Origin: Gammaproteobacteria bacterium
GTDB lineage: Bacteria > Pseudomonadota > Gammaproteobacteria > Pseudomonadales > Pseudohongiellaceae
Reading direction: 5' to 3'
Assembly (NCBI GenBank): GCA_029246545.1
Contig: JAQWMX010000008.1
Location: 62,001 to 126,000 of the forward strand
DNA: 64,000 bases
Below the pieces are notes generated by a model. The model was given only the letters and a program-made list of their open reading frames with translations, was not told where the DNA came from and searched no databases. Made by a program: the position numbers and the translations under genes. Shown here piece by piece: positions 46,121 to 54,984 of this stretch (position 1 is the first letter of the stretch; each line of letters opens with the position of its first letter).

Positions 46121-48299
46121 ATGGATTTGAAGGTAATTAAACCAGCGGATGGAAGCAGGGCGGTTGTGGCAGAGCATGAATCAATCTTGATTGGGCAACC
46201 ACCTGAAGTCCTCAAAGGCTTGCTACTAAATAAAATTAGTCGATTCGATACTCTTGTACTTTGTGATACGCATGAGAAAGATGGCTCATTGCTGAATAAC
46301 CTCGAATTTCCTCTTTATTTTTTCTTATTTGTCGCTAAAGGTCTAGAGCAAGGCCGATTGCTCAATCTAGTTGGCGAAGCTGATAATATTTTTCGGGCTT
46401 TACGCTTGTTGCGTTTAACTTTATTAGGCCCAATTAAGGCTGAACTAGATCATTGGGGAACTGCTGAACATTTAAAAAATGAGTGGTTGCAAGCTGCAGA
46501 ATATCTAGCACTTAAAGATAAAAATAATAAAATAAAAGATGTAGAAAGTTTTTTTAATATCATTCCTTTTGATAATGATACTGCTCAAACAACGCATTTT
46601 GAAATTAACCACCTGGGTTTAGATAGTTATAATTTATTGTATGACAATGGACCTTCTGTTGAGATCAATTTACAGGAAGATACGGATATTAACCCGCCCT
46701 ATGCCATGCAGGCAGACTTTATACCAAGGGACTTAGTCAAGTTAGGATTAGAAATTCTGGGTAGTGCTTCAGGCTTTACGGCTAATGAGCCTTGTACGGG
46801 CTTAGCACTATGCTAACGGTGAATATATATTAATCGATTCATTACCCTATCTTGATAAACATTTGTTTGCCCGTGGAATATCAAAAAATCAAATATCATC
46901 TGTTTTTTTAACTCATTTACATGACGATCATTGTTCTTTATTTCCATTGCTTTTAATGCCGCGCAAAGTAAATATTATTAGTACTAAACAAATATATGAA
47001 ATGGCAATGGATAAATTAAGTTGTCACATAAATTGGGACATCGACGTAGTTAAAAGTTTTTTTGAATTCACAGAAGTTATTCCGGGTAAATGTATTAATT
47101 ATTACGGCCTGGAAATTAAGACGCATACTACAGTACATAGCATTCCTACTATAGGCGCTACTTTTTCAACTACCTATAAAGGCTTAACTCGGCGTGTTTG
47201 TATTATCGGTGATAATCATGGCATGGGCGCAATTAAAGATATGGTCGGAGAAGGTATTGTGAGCAAAGAGACTTACACTAACTTACGTACTATTTTCACT
47301 TCTCGATTTGATCTTTTGGTGGCTGATGGTGGAGCAGGTGCCATTCATGGTGACCCAGCAGATTCCTTGAAATCGGATTCTGACCGTGTGGTTTTTGTTC
47401 ATGTCGAGCATTTATCTAACCAATTCAATACGACTTTCTCCATGGCCAGTTCCGGTAAGCGGTATACGGTAATGGATGGAGATAGCAGTATTTATACTTC
47501 CTTAATGAATCATTACTTATCTCTTTGGTTAGGGGCGCCTTTGTCTGACCGCTGGGGGCGTAGCATTCTTGCAGAAGAAGAAGTCAGGCGCTATAACAAA
47601 GGCGATGTCATTATGGTACAGGGGTCTCAAAGTAGAGGTAATGTATTTCTAATTTTGACTGGGTACTGTGAAGTTGTTATTTCACATGCAGACAGTCTTG
47701 AACACGAAGACGGTCTGGAATCAGTTGCTACGCTTCAAGCAGGTGAAGTCATTGGTGAAATGGCTGTCGTCACAGGGACTAAAAAGCGTAATGCTAGTGT
47801 CGTTGCAAGCTCGCCAGTTTCAGTATGCGTTTTTTCTGAAGAAACTTTTAATGCTTTCATAAGTAGTGAAGGGCATAAAGAAAAATTATTAAAACGTTGG
47901 CATTTACGTCAGCAAGTTCGAGTATTGCCTCAATTTGATGGATTGATTTCTACCGTATTGGAACGTATCGCACATAGTGCTGAACTAGAAACACTGCAAG
48001 CCGATATGCTTTTATCTATTAATGAAAGTTATTGGTACTTACTTGCTGAGGGAAAGGCAATTTTTAATGATGAAGATGATTTACCTATCGGCGCTGAACT
48101 TGGTTATTGCCCATTTTCAGAATCTCAAACAGGTAAGTTAAGGGCTGTTAGTGATTGTAAAATAATTAAAATAGCTAAAGATAAAACTGAGAACTTAATT
48201 AAAAATGTTCCTCAATTCGGCTATCTCATTAGAAAATATAGAGTTGAACAAAATGTTTCTCATATTGATTGGCTGAGAGGGTTCGTAAAAATTCATTAA
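46121..48299 (+). pseudogene. Metallo-beta-lactamase fold plus cyclic-nucleotide-binding protein, frameshifted
   Basis: The first frame (to 46816) has an N-terminal domain of unknown type (LLGPIKAELDHWG, FFNIIPFDND, ADFIPRDLVKLGLEILGS), then runs into SGFTANEPCTGLALC and stops. The same reading continues in another frame from about 46806 as YANGEYILIDSLPYLDKH, then a metallo-hydrolase motif THLHDDHC and GDNHGMGA, and later a cNMP-binding domain (YNKGDVIMVQG, then GEVIGEMAVV with RNASVV, the expected phosphate-binding pattern). The switch lies within 46806-46816, and loss of one copy of a 5-base CTATG repeat or a 1-base change would explain it. The intact protein would be about 725 residues. 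Start taken at ATG 46121 rather than TTG 46109. Confidence 0.75.
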
Positions 48300-48377
48300 T
48301 TTTCATTATTATTTCTCTTTATTTAAATCTAAATTTAATTCTTAAAAACACCATGTAAAACTTACTCTTATTCCATC

Positions 48378-48453
48378 GGTATTACATAGGTACTACATAG
48401 GTACTATAGGTACTATCTAAGAACTATATAAGGACTATATAAGTACTAAATTA
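48378..48453. repeat. 11-base imperfect tandem repeat upstream of the porin gene
   Basis: About seven degenerate copies of a unit like GGTACTATATA (GGTATTACATA, GGTACTACATA, GGTACTATA, GGTACTATCTA, AGAACTATATA, AGGACTATATA, AGTACTAAATTA). The near-11-base period matches a DNA turn, so the array would be intrinsically aligned for bending or for repeated protein contact. It stands about 145 bases before the porin start; the rest of the gap (48454-48597) is AT-rich and holds only a 23-codon frame at 48494-48565. Confidence 0.75.
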
Positions 48454-48597
48454 ATACAATAATTTGTAATTTTTGCGTTGAGAATTAAGAGTAATGAAGA
48501 GTAAAATTGTCCTCGTTGAGGATGAGAACGTTTATAGTCCTCTAAAAAAACCAATATTTATTTAATTAATTCACCTACTCTAATGGAATACTTCTCA

Positions 48598-50058
48598 ATG
48601 AAACGAATTAATTCACCAATTAAATTAAAGCATTTGGTACTAGCAACGTTCTTAATGCAGGCTGTATCTATTGCATACGCAGCGGATCAAGCATTGCTAG
48701 ATATTTTGCTGCAAAACGGCGCAATAACTCAGGAACAATATAATGGACTTATAGAACAGGAGTCTCTTACTAGCGCAGATATTTTAGGTCAGCCTGTCGC
48801 TCAAGAAAATGTCATTGAAGAAAGCGTGATAGAGGAAAGTGCTTTAGAAGAAATGGTTGCGGCTGAAGTTAGCGAACAAATTGAAAACGAATTTCCAGTA
48901 ACAGCTAGCCGAGATAGTAGTGGCTTCCGTCTGGAGACACGTGACGGCAATTGGCAAACTAATTTGCAGTGGCGTGCACAAATGCGTTTTACCACACCTT
49001 ACCGGTCTGACCCCAGACAGATATCTAGTTTAAATGCTCAAGATCAATCAAATTTTGAGGCTCGTCGCCTGCGTATGAAAATCGGTGGGCATGGTTTGAA
49101 GCCTTGGATCCAATACTATTTCGAGGTGGATATGCAACCTTCACGCGATGTGGATGATAGTAGTTCTTCATCTGGTGCGAGAGTAATTGACTACCGCATT
49201 GATATTGCTAAATGGGATTGGGGCGGTATTCGTCTTGGTCAGTGGAAGGTAGATCTTAACCGTGAGCGTGTTGACTCCTCTGGTAGACAACAGTTCGTCG
49301 AACGTTCAATAGCTAACAGAGTATTTACGATGGACCGACAACTGGGTGTTCAGTTAAGAGGTCATTTATTCCAAGACACGCCTGCAGATATGCGTTATTA
49401 CGCAGGCGTATTTAATGGTGAAGGTCGTGGAGTCAATAATACTGATAACGATTTAATGTATATGGCTCGTTTGCAATGGAATTTCATGGGCCGAGACCTT
49501 TCTTTTAGACAAACTGATGTTGAATATACTGAACAGCCAACCGGAAGCCTAGCAATCGCAGGCTTCACCAATACTGGTAGTTGTACGCGTTGGTCATCTT
49601 CAGGTTGTGGCAATCTCGATGGTTTTGCGAAGCCAGCACTTGCAACACCTGGCCAATTTAAAACTGAACAAGTTGTACAAGAATTTGCATTCAAATATAA
49701 AGGCTTTTCCGCTCAACAAGAATTTCATCGTAAAGTTATAGATGATCAATCTGATGGAAGTAGGCATGTGTTAACTGGTGGATATGCTCAAGCTGGATAC
49801 TTCTTCCATAACTTATTCCCAGCAATACCAGCGCCTCTTGAATTGGCGATACGTTACGCTTATGTTGACGAGCCGAACGCAACTAATAGAGCTTTAGAAA
49901 ACGATCGTGAGGAATTTACCCTTGGCGCGAACTGGTTCTTTAATGGTCACGATAGCAAGGTGACTTTAGACTTTTCACGCTTGAGTGTTGATGACGCTCT
50001 TCTGGCAATCGAAGGGTCAGATAATCGTATGCGCATACAGTGGGATGTTCAGTTCTAA
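48598..50058 (+). CDS. Outer-membrane porin, OprO/OprP-type
   Basis: 486 residues from ATG 48598 (an ATG at 48583 adds five residues). A signal peptide ends at AYAADQ, then a short helical/coiled N-terminus typical of phosphate-type porins (LLDILLQNGAITQEQYNGLI), then many alternating beta strands rich in aromatic residues (WQTNLQWRAQMRF, RRLRMKIGGHGLKPWIQYYFEVD, WGGIRLGQWKVDLNRERVDSSG) and a C-terminal strand ending in Phe (RIQWDVQF), as in trimeric porins. OprP/OprO channels favour phosphate or pyrophosphate; selectivity here is not shown. It lies just upstream of the Fur-boxed imelysin operon, with 155 bases between. Confidence 0.85.
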   Translation: MKRINSPIKLKHLVLATFLMQAVSIAYAADQALLDILLQNGAITQEQYNGLIEQESLTSADILGQPVAQENVIEESVIEESALEEMVAAEVSEQIENEFPVTASRDSSGFRLETRDGNWQTNLQWRAQMRFTTPYRSDPRQISSLNAQDQSNFEARRLRMKIGGHGLKPWIQYYFEVDMQPSRDVDDSSSSSGARVIDYRIDIAKWDWGGIRLGQWKVDLNRERVDSSGRQQFVERSIANRVFTMDRQLGVQLRGHLFQDTPADMRYYAGVFNGEGRGVNNTDNDLMYMARLQWNFMGRDLSFRQTDVEYTEQPTGSLAIAGFTNTGSCTRWSSSGCGNLDGFAKPALATPGQFKTEQVVQEFAFKYKGFSAQQEFHRKVIDDQSDGSRHVLTGGYAQAGYFFHNLFPAIPAPLELAIRYAYVDEPNATNRALENDREEFTLGANWFFNGHDSKVTLDFSRLSVDDALLAIEGSDNRMRIQWDVQF

Positions 50059-50154
50059 AGGTTTTATGGTTTAAGGTAAGGCTTTAGGCATAATCTAGAT
50101 CATGATTAGACTTGTGTTTTTTTAATAACATTAACAATGGAATTGATAAGTAAA

Positions 50155-50182
50155 TTGACTTATTAATGAGAATCATTATCAT
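50155..50182 (+). promoter_or_regulatory. Promoter with overlapping Fur box for the imelysin operon
   Basis: -35 TTGACT at 50155-50160 and -10 TATCAT at 50177-50182 with 16 bases between. The interval 50162-50180 (ATTAATGAGAATCATTATC) matches the classical 19-base Fur consensus at 16 of 19 positions and overlaps the spacer and -10, the usual site for iron-dependent repression. The first gene of the operon starts 32 bases downstream. Confidence 0.8.
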
Positions 50183-50213
50183 CTAGTTATCTATAGATAT
50201 TCCAGAGTAATCC

Positions 50214-51476
50214 ATGCTTAGTAAATTTTGTACCCTGGCTTGTTTAATATGCCTCGCAGGCTGTTCTACCAGTCGTCTTGATAATGAAACAACATCGCAT
50301 GATGCTATTGTTGCTACCTATATAGCTATCGCTCAAGCAGCTTACGAAGATTCCTTAATATCAGCGAGAGTGCTAGATGATGCTGTCGATGCTTTTCTAG
50401 TAGAGCCCAATCAAACCACACTAACTTACGCTAAAAATGCTTGGTTAGCAGCTCGTGTTCCTTATCAGCAGACAGAGGCATTTCGTTTCGGCAATGCTGT
50501 GGTTGATGAATGGGAAGGCGGGGTGAATTCCTGGCCTTTAGATGAAGGCTTGATTGATTACACTGCTGAAAGTTACGGCGAAGAGTCCGACAATAACTAT
50601 TTTTACACAGCAAATATTATTGCCAATGATTTGATAGATATTGGTGGAATAAGTGTCGATGCTGCACAAATTACCCCTCAGCTTCTGGCAGAGACCCTAC
50701 ATCAGATTGATGGAGTTGAGTCTAATGTGGCGACGGGTTATCACGCGATAGAGTTTTTATTGTGGGGGCAAGATTTAAATGGAACTAGCCCTGGTGCAGG
50801 TAATCGTCCGGCTTCAGATTACTCTTTGGATAACTGCTCAAATAGAAACTGTGATCGGCGTCGAGATTATTTAAAAGCAGTTACCAGTTTGTTGGTCTCA
50901 GACTTAGATGAGATGGTTTATAACTGGCAACCTGGTGGCGCCGCTTATGAAGATTTAATGAGCAAAGGACCAGACGGTGGTCTTGCCACTATGCTTACAG
51001 GAATGGGTAGTTTGGCATACGGTGAATTAGCCGGCGAAAGAATAAGATTAGGGCTGTTATTAAATGATCCAGAAGAAGAGCATGATTGCTTCTCTGATAA
51101 TACGCATAACTCGCATTATTATGATGCTTTAGGAATTAAAAACGTATACATGGGCTCTTATGAAAGAATAAATGGGGACATGGTAATTGGTGCGTCATTG
51201 GCAAGGTTGATGCAACAAGAAGCACCTGCTTTAGCTGCTGAAATGCTGGCAAGAATAGAGAGTACTGAACTAGCCATGGAAGTATTGGTCGATGAAGCGG
51301 CCAAAGGTAATACCTTTGATGTGTTAATTGCGAGTAATAATATGGCTGGTGAAGAAGTGGTTTCGACAATTGTAGATTCCCTTATGGAAGAAACCAGAAC
51401 CATAGAAGATATTATTCGAGAATTAAATTTACAGAATGTAAGCATCTCAGGATCAGATAGCTTAGGCGGCTTATAA
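50214..51476 (+). CDS. irpA: Imelysin-family lipoprotein (IrpA-like, M75)
   Basis: 420 residues with a lipobox LAGC (Cys17), so attached to the outer membrane or facing the periplasm. The imelysin family signature GxHxxE is present as GYHAIE (Gly175, His177, Glu180), followed by FLLWGQDLNGTSPGAGNRPASD. The N-terminal half includes WLAARVPYQQTEAFRFGN and WPLDEGLIDY, and CSNRNCDRRRDYLKAV and GMGSLAYGELAGERIRL complete the IrpA pattern. IrpA-type imelysins are iron-regulated and needed for iron acquisition in cyanobacteria, perhaps by binding iron with the GxHxxE residues. It is the first gene of a Fur-controlled operon. Confidence 0.88.
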   Translation: MLSKFCTLACLICLAGCSTSRLDNETTSHDAIVATYIAIAQAAYEDSLISARVLDDAVDAFLVEPNQTTLTYAKNAWLAARVPYQQTEAFRFGNAVVDEWEGGVNSWPLDEGLIDYTAESYGEESDNNYFYTANIIANDLIDIGGISVDAAQITPQLLAETLHQIDGVESNVATGYHAIEFLLWGQDLNGTSPGAGNRPASDYSLDNCSNRNCDRRRDYLKAVTSLLVSDLDEMVYNWQPGGAAYEDLMSKGPDGGLATMLTGMGSLAYGELAGERIRLGLLLNDPEEEHDCFSDNTHNSHYYDALGIKNVYMGSYERINGDMVIGASLARLMQQEAPALAAEMLARIESTELAMEVLVDEAAKGNTFDVLIASNNMAGEEVVSTIVDSLMEETRTIEDIIRELNLQNVSISGSDSLGGL

Positions 51477-51499
51477 CAACAGCTCTAGAATTTATTCCT

Positions 51500-52747
51500 G
51501 TGATTGCAACATTAAAACTCTTTATGAATTTGCGATTACTCTTTGTGTTTTCCTCATTACTTGCCTGTAATATTAGTAATGCACAGAGTAACCCCTTTGG
51601 AGTTTCTAATGCTGGGTTGGATTATTTAACTGGCCAAGCGTTGTTTGAAAAAAATTGGGTAAGTGCGCCATCATCAACTCAAGCCAGTGATGGTTTAGGG
51701 CCGCTATACAATGCTCGTTCTTGTGTGCAGTGTCATATGGGTGCAGGTAAAGGGCGGCTGCCTATTGCTTTAAATTTTCGCATAGACAGTGATTATTTTG
51801 GTAGTCAAATACAAACCAGAGCAGTCTCTGGATTGCCAGCTGAAGCGGAAAGTGAAATTGCTTACAGTAATAGAATAGAAACGCTGGCCGATAATACTGA
51901 AGTAATCTTGCATGAACCACTCTACAAGATTATTACAATGGAAGATGGACAAGGGGAACTAATTAAAAAGTCGCCTCGATTGGCACCAGCTTTGTTTGGT
52001 CTTGGTTTATTAGACGCTATTCCTTTACAAGAATTATTAAACAAAGCAGACCCAGATGATCATGATAATGATGGAATTTCTGGGATTGTAGGTACTGGCC
52101 GTTTTGGTTGGAAAGCCGATGTCGCAAACCTAGAAGAACAAACTGGCTTAGCCTTAAGTGTAGACATAGGCATAAGTTCTGAATTGTTTCCAAACCCTTT
52201 TGGTGATTGTACTGAGCAACAAGATTATTGTTTATTATCACCTCATGGCGCCTCTAGGGAGGACCAGAACTTAGAAATCGGACATGTAGCATTTGCCAGT
52301 CTGCTCAATTTCATAAGAAATATTCCGCTACCTGTTGGTAGCGAAGATAGTGCCGGAAATAATAGTGTTGGTGCAGGTGAGGCATTATTTGAAAATATTG
52401 GCTGTATAAGCTGTCACTCTAATAGCTATTCAACAAATGATAGCCAAGCAAACAACAATCCTTATTCAGATCTATTGCTGCATGATATGGGTGAAGCACT
52501 GGCAGATAGCCTCGATAATGAATTGTCCTATGAGTGGCGCACACCTCCTTTGTGGGGGCTTTCAGCCTATATAGATTCTCAACGAAGCAATGAGCAGGAG
52601 CAGCTTTACTTGCATGATGGAAGAGCTAGAAGCTTGGTAGAAGCCATTTTATGGCACGATGGTGAAGCAAGGGGCTCAAAACAAGCGTTTAAAGCTTTAT
52701 CAATGCAAGATAGAGCAGATTTAATCAATTTCTTACAAAGCATATAA
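51500..52747 (+). CDS. Di-heme oxidoreductase-like c-type cytochrome (DUF1111/IrpB-like)
   Basis: 415 residues with a signal peptide (starts GTG 51500 or ATG 51524; neither has a good ribosome site). Two c-type heme motifs: CVQCHMG (Cys75, Cys78, His79) and CISCHS near residue 301, with the family segments PLYNARSCVQCH, SPRLAPALFGLGLLDAIP, GRFGWKADVANLEEQ and DHDNDGISGIVG (calcium-like acidic loop). Members next to imelysins are called IrpB or di-heme thiol oxidoreductases. It lies 23 bases after irpA and seven bases before the second imelysin gene, so is in the operon. Acting as a heme redox partner for iron uptake is inference. Confidence 0.85.
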   Translation: MIATLKLFMNLRLLFVFSSLLACNISNAQSNPFGVSNAGLDYLTGQALFEKNWVSAPSSTQASDGLGPLYNARSCVQCHMGAGKGRLPIALNFRIDSDYFGSQIQTRAVSGLPAEAESEIAYSNRIETLADNTEVILHEPLYKIITMEDGQGELIKKSPRLAPALFGLGLLDAIPLQELLNKADPDDHDNDGISGIVGTGRFGWKADVANLEEQTGLALSVDIGISSELFPNPFGDCTEQQDYCLLSPHGASREDQNLEIGHVAFASLLNFIRNIPLPVGSEDSAGNNSVGAGEALFENIGCISCHSNSYSTNDSQANNNPYSDLLLHDMGEALADSLDNELSYEWRTPPLWGLSAYIDSQRSNEQEQLYLHDGRARSLVEAILWHDGEARGSKQAFKALSMQDRADLINFLQSI

Positions 52748-52754
52748 TACAAAG

Positions 52755-53834
52755 ATGAATAAATATTTCACAAAACTAACAGGGCTTATCTTATTTCTGT
52801 CTTTACTAGTATCGGCTGGACAGCTTGCTCATGGGCAAAACCTTCTTACGCTTGATGAAGATTGGACAGCTATTAATATAGCAGTAACTGATGACTTAGT
52901 TATTCCGGCTTACCAAGAATTAGAATCTCGATCTGTTGCATTAATTACTGCAAGTGAAAATTTTTGCGCTGCTTTAAGTGATTCTAATTTAAATGCTTTA
53001 AAGAATGCTTATCAACAAACAATGAATGCTTGGCAAGGTGTTCAGCATATTCAATTTGGCCCTATTACTTATTTTAATTGGAATTTCCGACTCCAATATT
53101 GGCCAGATGAGCGTGGTACTACTGGTCGACAACTAGATGCTTTAATCGCATCACAGGATGACACAATACTAATTAGTGATAGTTTTGGCAGGCAGAGCGT
53201 CGGGGTTCAAGGATTGCCAGCATTAGAAATAATTCTTTACGAGGATGATACCCTGAGTGAATTTCAAAACAACGATTATTTGTGTTCATTAACTCAGACT
53301 ATTGCTCGCAATATAAATGAGGTCAGTTCAGGTGTTACTCAACGTTGGGTAGATGAATATCGTGACTTAGTGCTTGATCCAGTTGAGGGTGGGTTTTATG
53401 AAGATGCCGAAGATTTAAGCATCGATTTCCTGAAAGCCTTGCAAGAAGCCATAGCGAAAATACGTGACTTAAAATTAACACCAGCGCTAGGAGATTCTTT
53501 TACCAGTGCCAGAAATCGTTCCGCTGAATCCTGGCGTTCAGGAAATTCACTAGCAAATATTAAAAATAATATTCTAAGTTTAGAGCCATTATTTTCTGCT
53601 TACTCTGCAGCTTTTTATACCGAAGATGTCGCTGCGGTTAACGCTGTCTTCAGAGATTTGGAACCTTATCTTGCTGCATTACCAAACTCATTGTCAGTTG
53701 CGCTTGCGAATGAAGCGCAATATGCCCAGTTACAGACATTGCATTCAGAGATAGAGGCACTACATGAAGCGCTAGAAACAGCTTTAAAAAATACTGATTT
53801 GTATCTTGGCTTTAACAGTTTGGACGGGGACTAG
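52755..53834 (+). CDS. Second imelysin-family protein, GxxxLE variant
   Basis: 359 residues with signal peptide (MNKYFTKLTGLILFLSLLVSAGQ, cleaved near AHGQ). WQGVQHIQFGPITYFNWNFRLQYWPDERG and KNAYQQTMNAWQ (quoted in part) give the imelysin pattern. The position of GxHxxE reads GVQGLPALEIILYED, so Glu is kept but His is replaced (GLPALE). The GLPALE form is known among the second imelysins of such operons, which suggests the two paralogues bind differently. It sits between the di-heme protein and the DUF1513 gene with one intervening base, so translation of the next gene is likely coupled. Confidence 0.83.
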   Translation: MNKYFTKLTGLILFLSLLVSAGQLAHGQNLLTLDEDWTAINIAVTDDLVIPAYQELESRSVALITASENFCAALSDSNLNALKNAYQQTMNAWQGVQHIQFGPITYFNWNFRLQYWPDERGTTGRQLDALIASQDDTILISDSFGRQSVGVQGLPALEIILYEDDTLSEFQNNDYLCSLTQTIARNINEVSSGVTQRWVDEYRDLVLDPVEGGFYEDAEDLSIDFLKALQEAIAKIRDLKLTPALGDSFTSARNRSAESWRSGNSLANIKNNILSLEPLFSAYSAAFYTEDVAAVNAVFRDLEPYLAALPNSLSVALANEAQYAQLQTLHSEIEALHEALETALKNTDLYLGFNSLDGD

Positions 53835-53835
53835 T

Positions 53836-54984
53836 ATGTCTGCCGTTGGTATTCCAAGACGCTCTGTTTTAAGCCTCGCATTATTACTTGCTGCTGAGCC
53901 TGCATTTTCTAATTTTAATGAATCGTCTTCCTCAGTTTTTTTAAGCGCTGCTTCTGATAGTGATGAGAGGCATTGGCTTAAGGCTTTTACTATTGATAAT
54001 GATCAAATCAAAGAGCTTTATAGTCATCAGCTTAGTGCTCGTGCCCATGATGTTGTGATAAATAATATGTCAGATTTATTTGTATGTGTAGCACGTCGGC
54101 CAGGTAAATTTTTATTAATAGGCGATGTGAGTAGTGGAAATATTTTGCAAGAAATTGAAGCAATAGAAGGTAGACATTTTTATGGTCATGGCGTGTTTTC
54201 TGCAGATGATGAATATTTTTATACCACTGAAAGTGTTTATGAGGACCAGCAAGGAGACAATGGCTGTATAGGCGTCTGGCGGGTGAGTCGAGCTTTAACG
54301 GATGCATCACTTGAGCGTGTTAATGAGTTTCCTACCTATGGAGTTGGACCACATGAAGTATTGCTTATGCCAGATCAGGGAACCTTGGTAATTGCTAATG
54401 GTGGTATTCGTACGCATCCTGACTTTGAACGCGAAAAACTCAATATTGATTCTATGCAGCCTTCTTTAAGCTATATTAATAGAGAGACTGGAACTCTTTT
54501 AGAACAACAGTATTTACCTGTTGAGTATCATCAGGCCAGCATTCGGCATATGGATATTAATACTAGCGGGCAGTTGGCTATTGCAATGCAATTTGAAGGC
54601 GAACCTTTTTTAAGAGTGCCATTATTAGCTACACATCAACGAGGTGAAGCTATTCGTCTAATGCTGGCGCCTGAACAAGTTCAATCGCAACTGGAACAAT
54701 ACGTCGGATCTATCCGCTATGATGAAAGCGGCCGCTTTTTAGTAGCCTCATGTCCGCGTGCAAATGTTCTGACCTTTTGGGACGCTGAAAGTGGAGAATT
54801 TCTGAAGCAGCTTAGAGCAAGAGATGCCTGTGGCGTTAGTGCTTATAAAGACGGCTTCATATATAGCGCCGGCACCGGACAGATTCGATATTATGATTTA
54901 ACTCAACAAGCCATCACTAATTTTACAACCCAGAATGAATTCTCCAATGGTTTATTTTGGGATAATCATTTAGCGGTGATCTAG
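53836..54984 (+). CDS. DUF1513 family periplasmic beta-propeller-like protein
   Basis: 382 residues from ATG 53836. The N-terminus has a twin arginine (PRRSVLSLALLLAA) resembling a Tat signal, consistent with other DUF1513 proteins that are exported folded. The body consists of beta-rich repeats: AFTIDNDQIKELYSHQLSARAHDV, LFVCVARRPGKFLLIGDVSSG, EVLLMPDQGTLVIANGGIRTHPDF (each in part), and ISRHMDINTSGQL-like RHMDIN. This protein is a constant member of imelysin operons in Proteobacteria. Function unknown; an iron-binding or protein-docking role is a guess. Confidence 0.82.
   Translation: MSAVGIPRRSVLSLALLLAAEPAFSNFNESSSSVFLSAASDSDERHWLKAFTIDNDQIKELYSHQLSARAHDVVINNMSDLFVCVARRPGKFLLIGDVSSGNILQEIEAIEGRHFYGHGVFSADDEYFYTTESVYEDQQGDNGCIGVWRVSRALTDASLERVNEFPTYGVGPHEVLLMPDQGTLVIANGGIRTHPDFEREKLNIDSMQPSLSYINRETGTLLEQQYLPVEYHQASIRHMDINTSGQLAIAMQFEGEPFLRVPLLATHQRGEAIRLMLAPEQVQSQLEQYVGSIRYDESGRFLVASCPRANVLTFWDAESGEFLKQLRARDACGVSAYKDGFIYSAGTGQIRYYDLTQQAITNFTTQNEFSNGLFWDNHLAVI

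Noticed and set aside
50091-50130. Terminator after the porin gene
   Set aside because: A possible short stem (TAATC/GATTA) precedes a T7 run, but four or five pairs are too few for a firm call.
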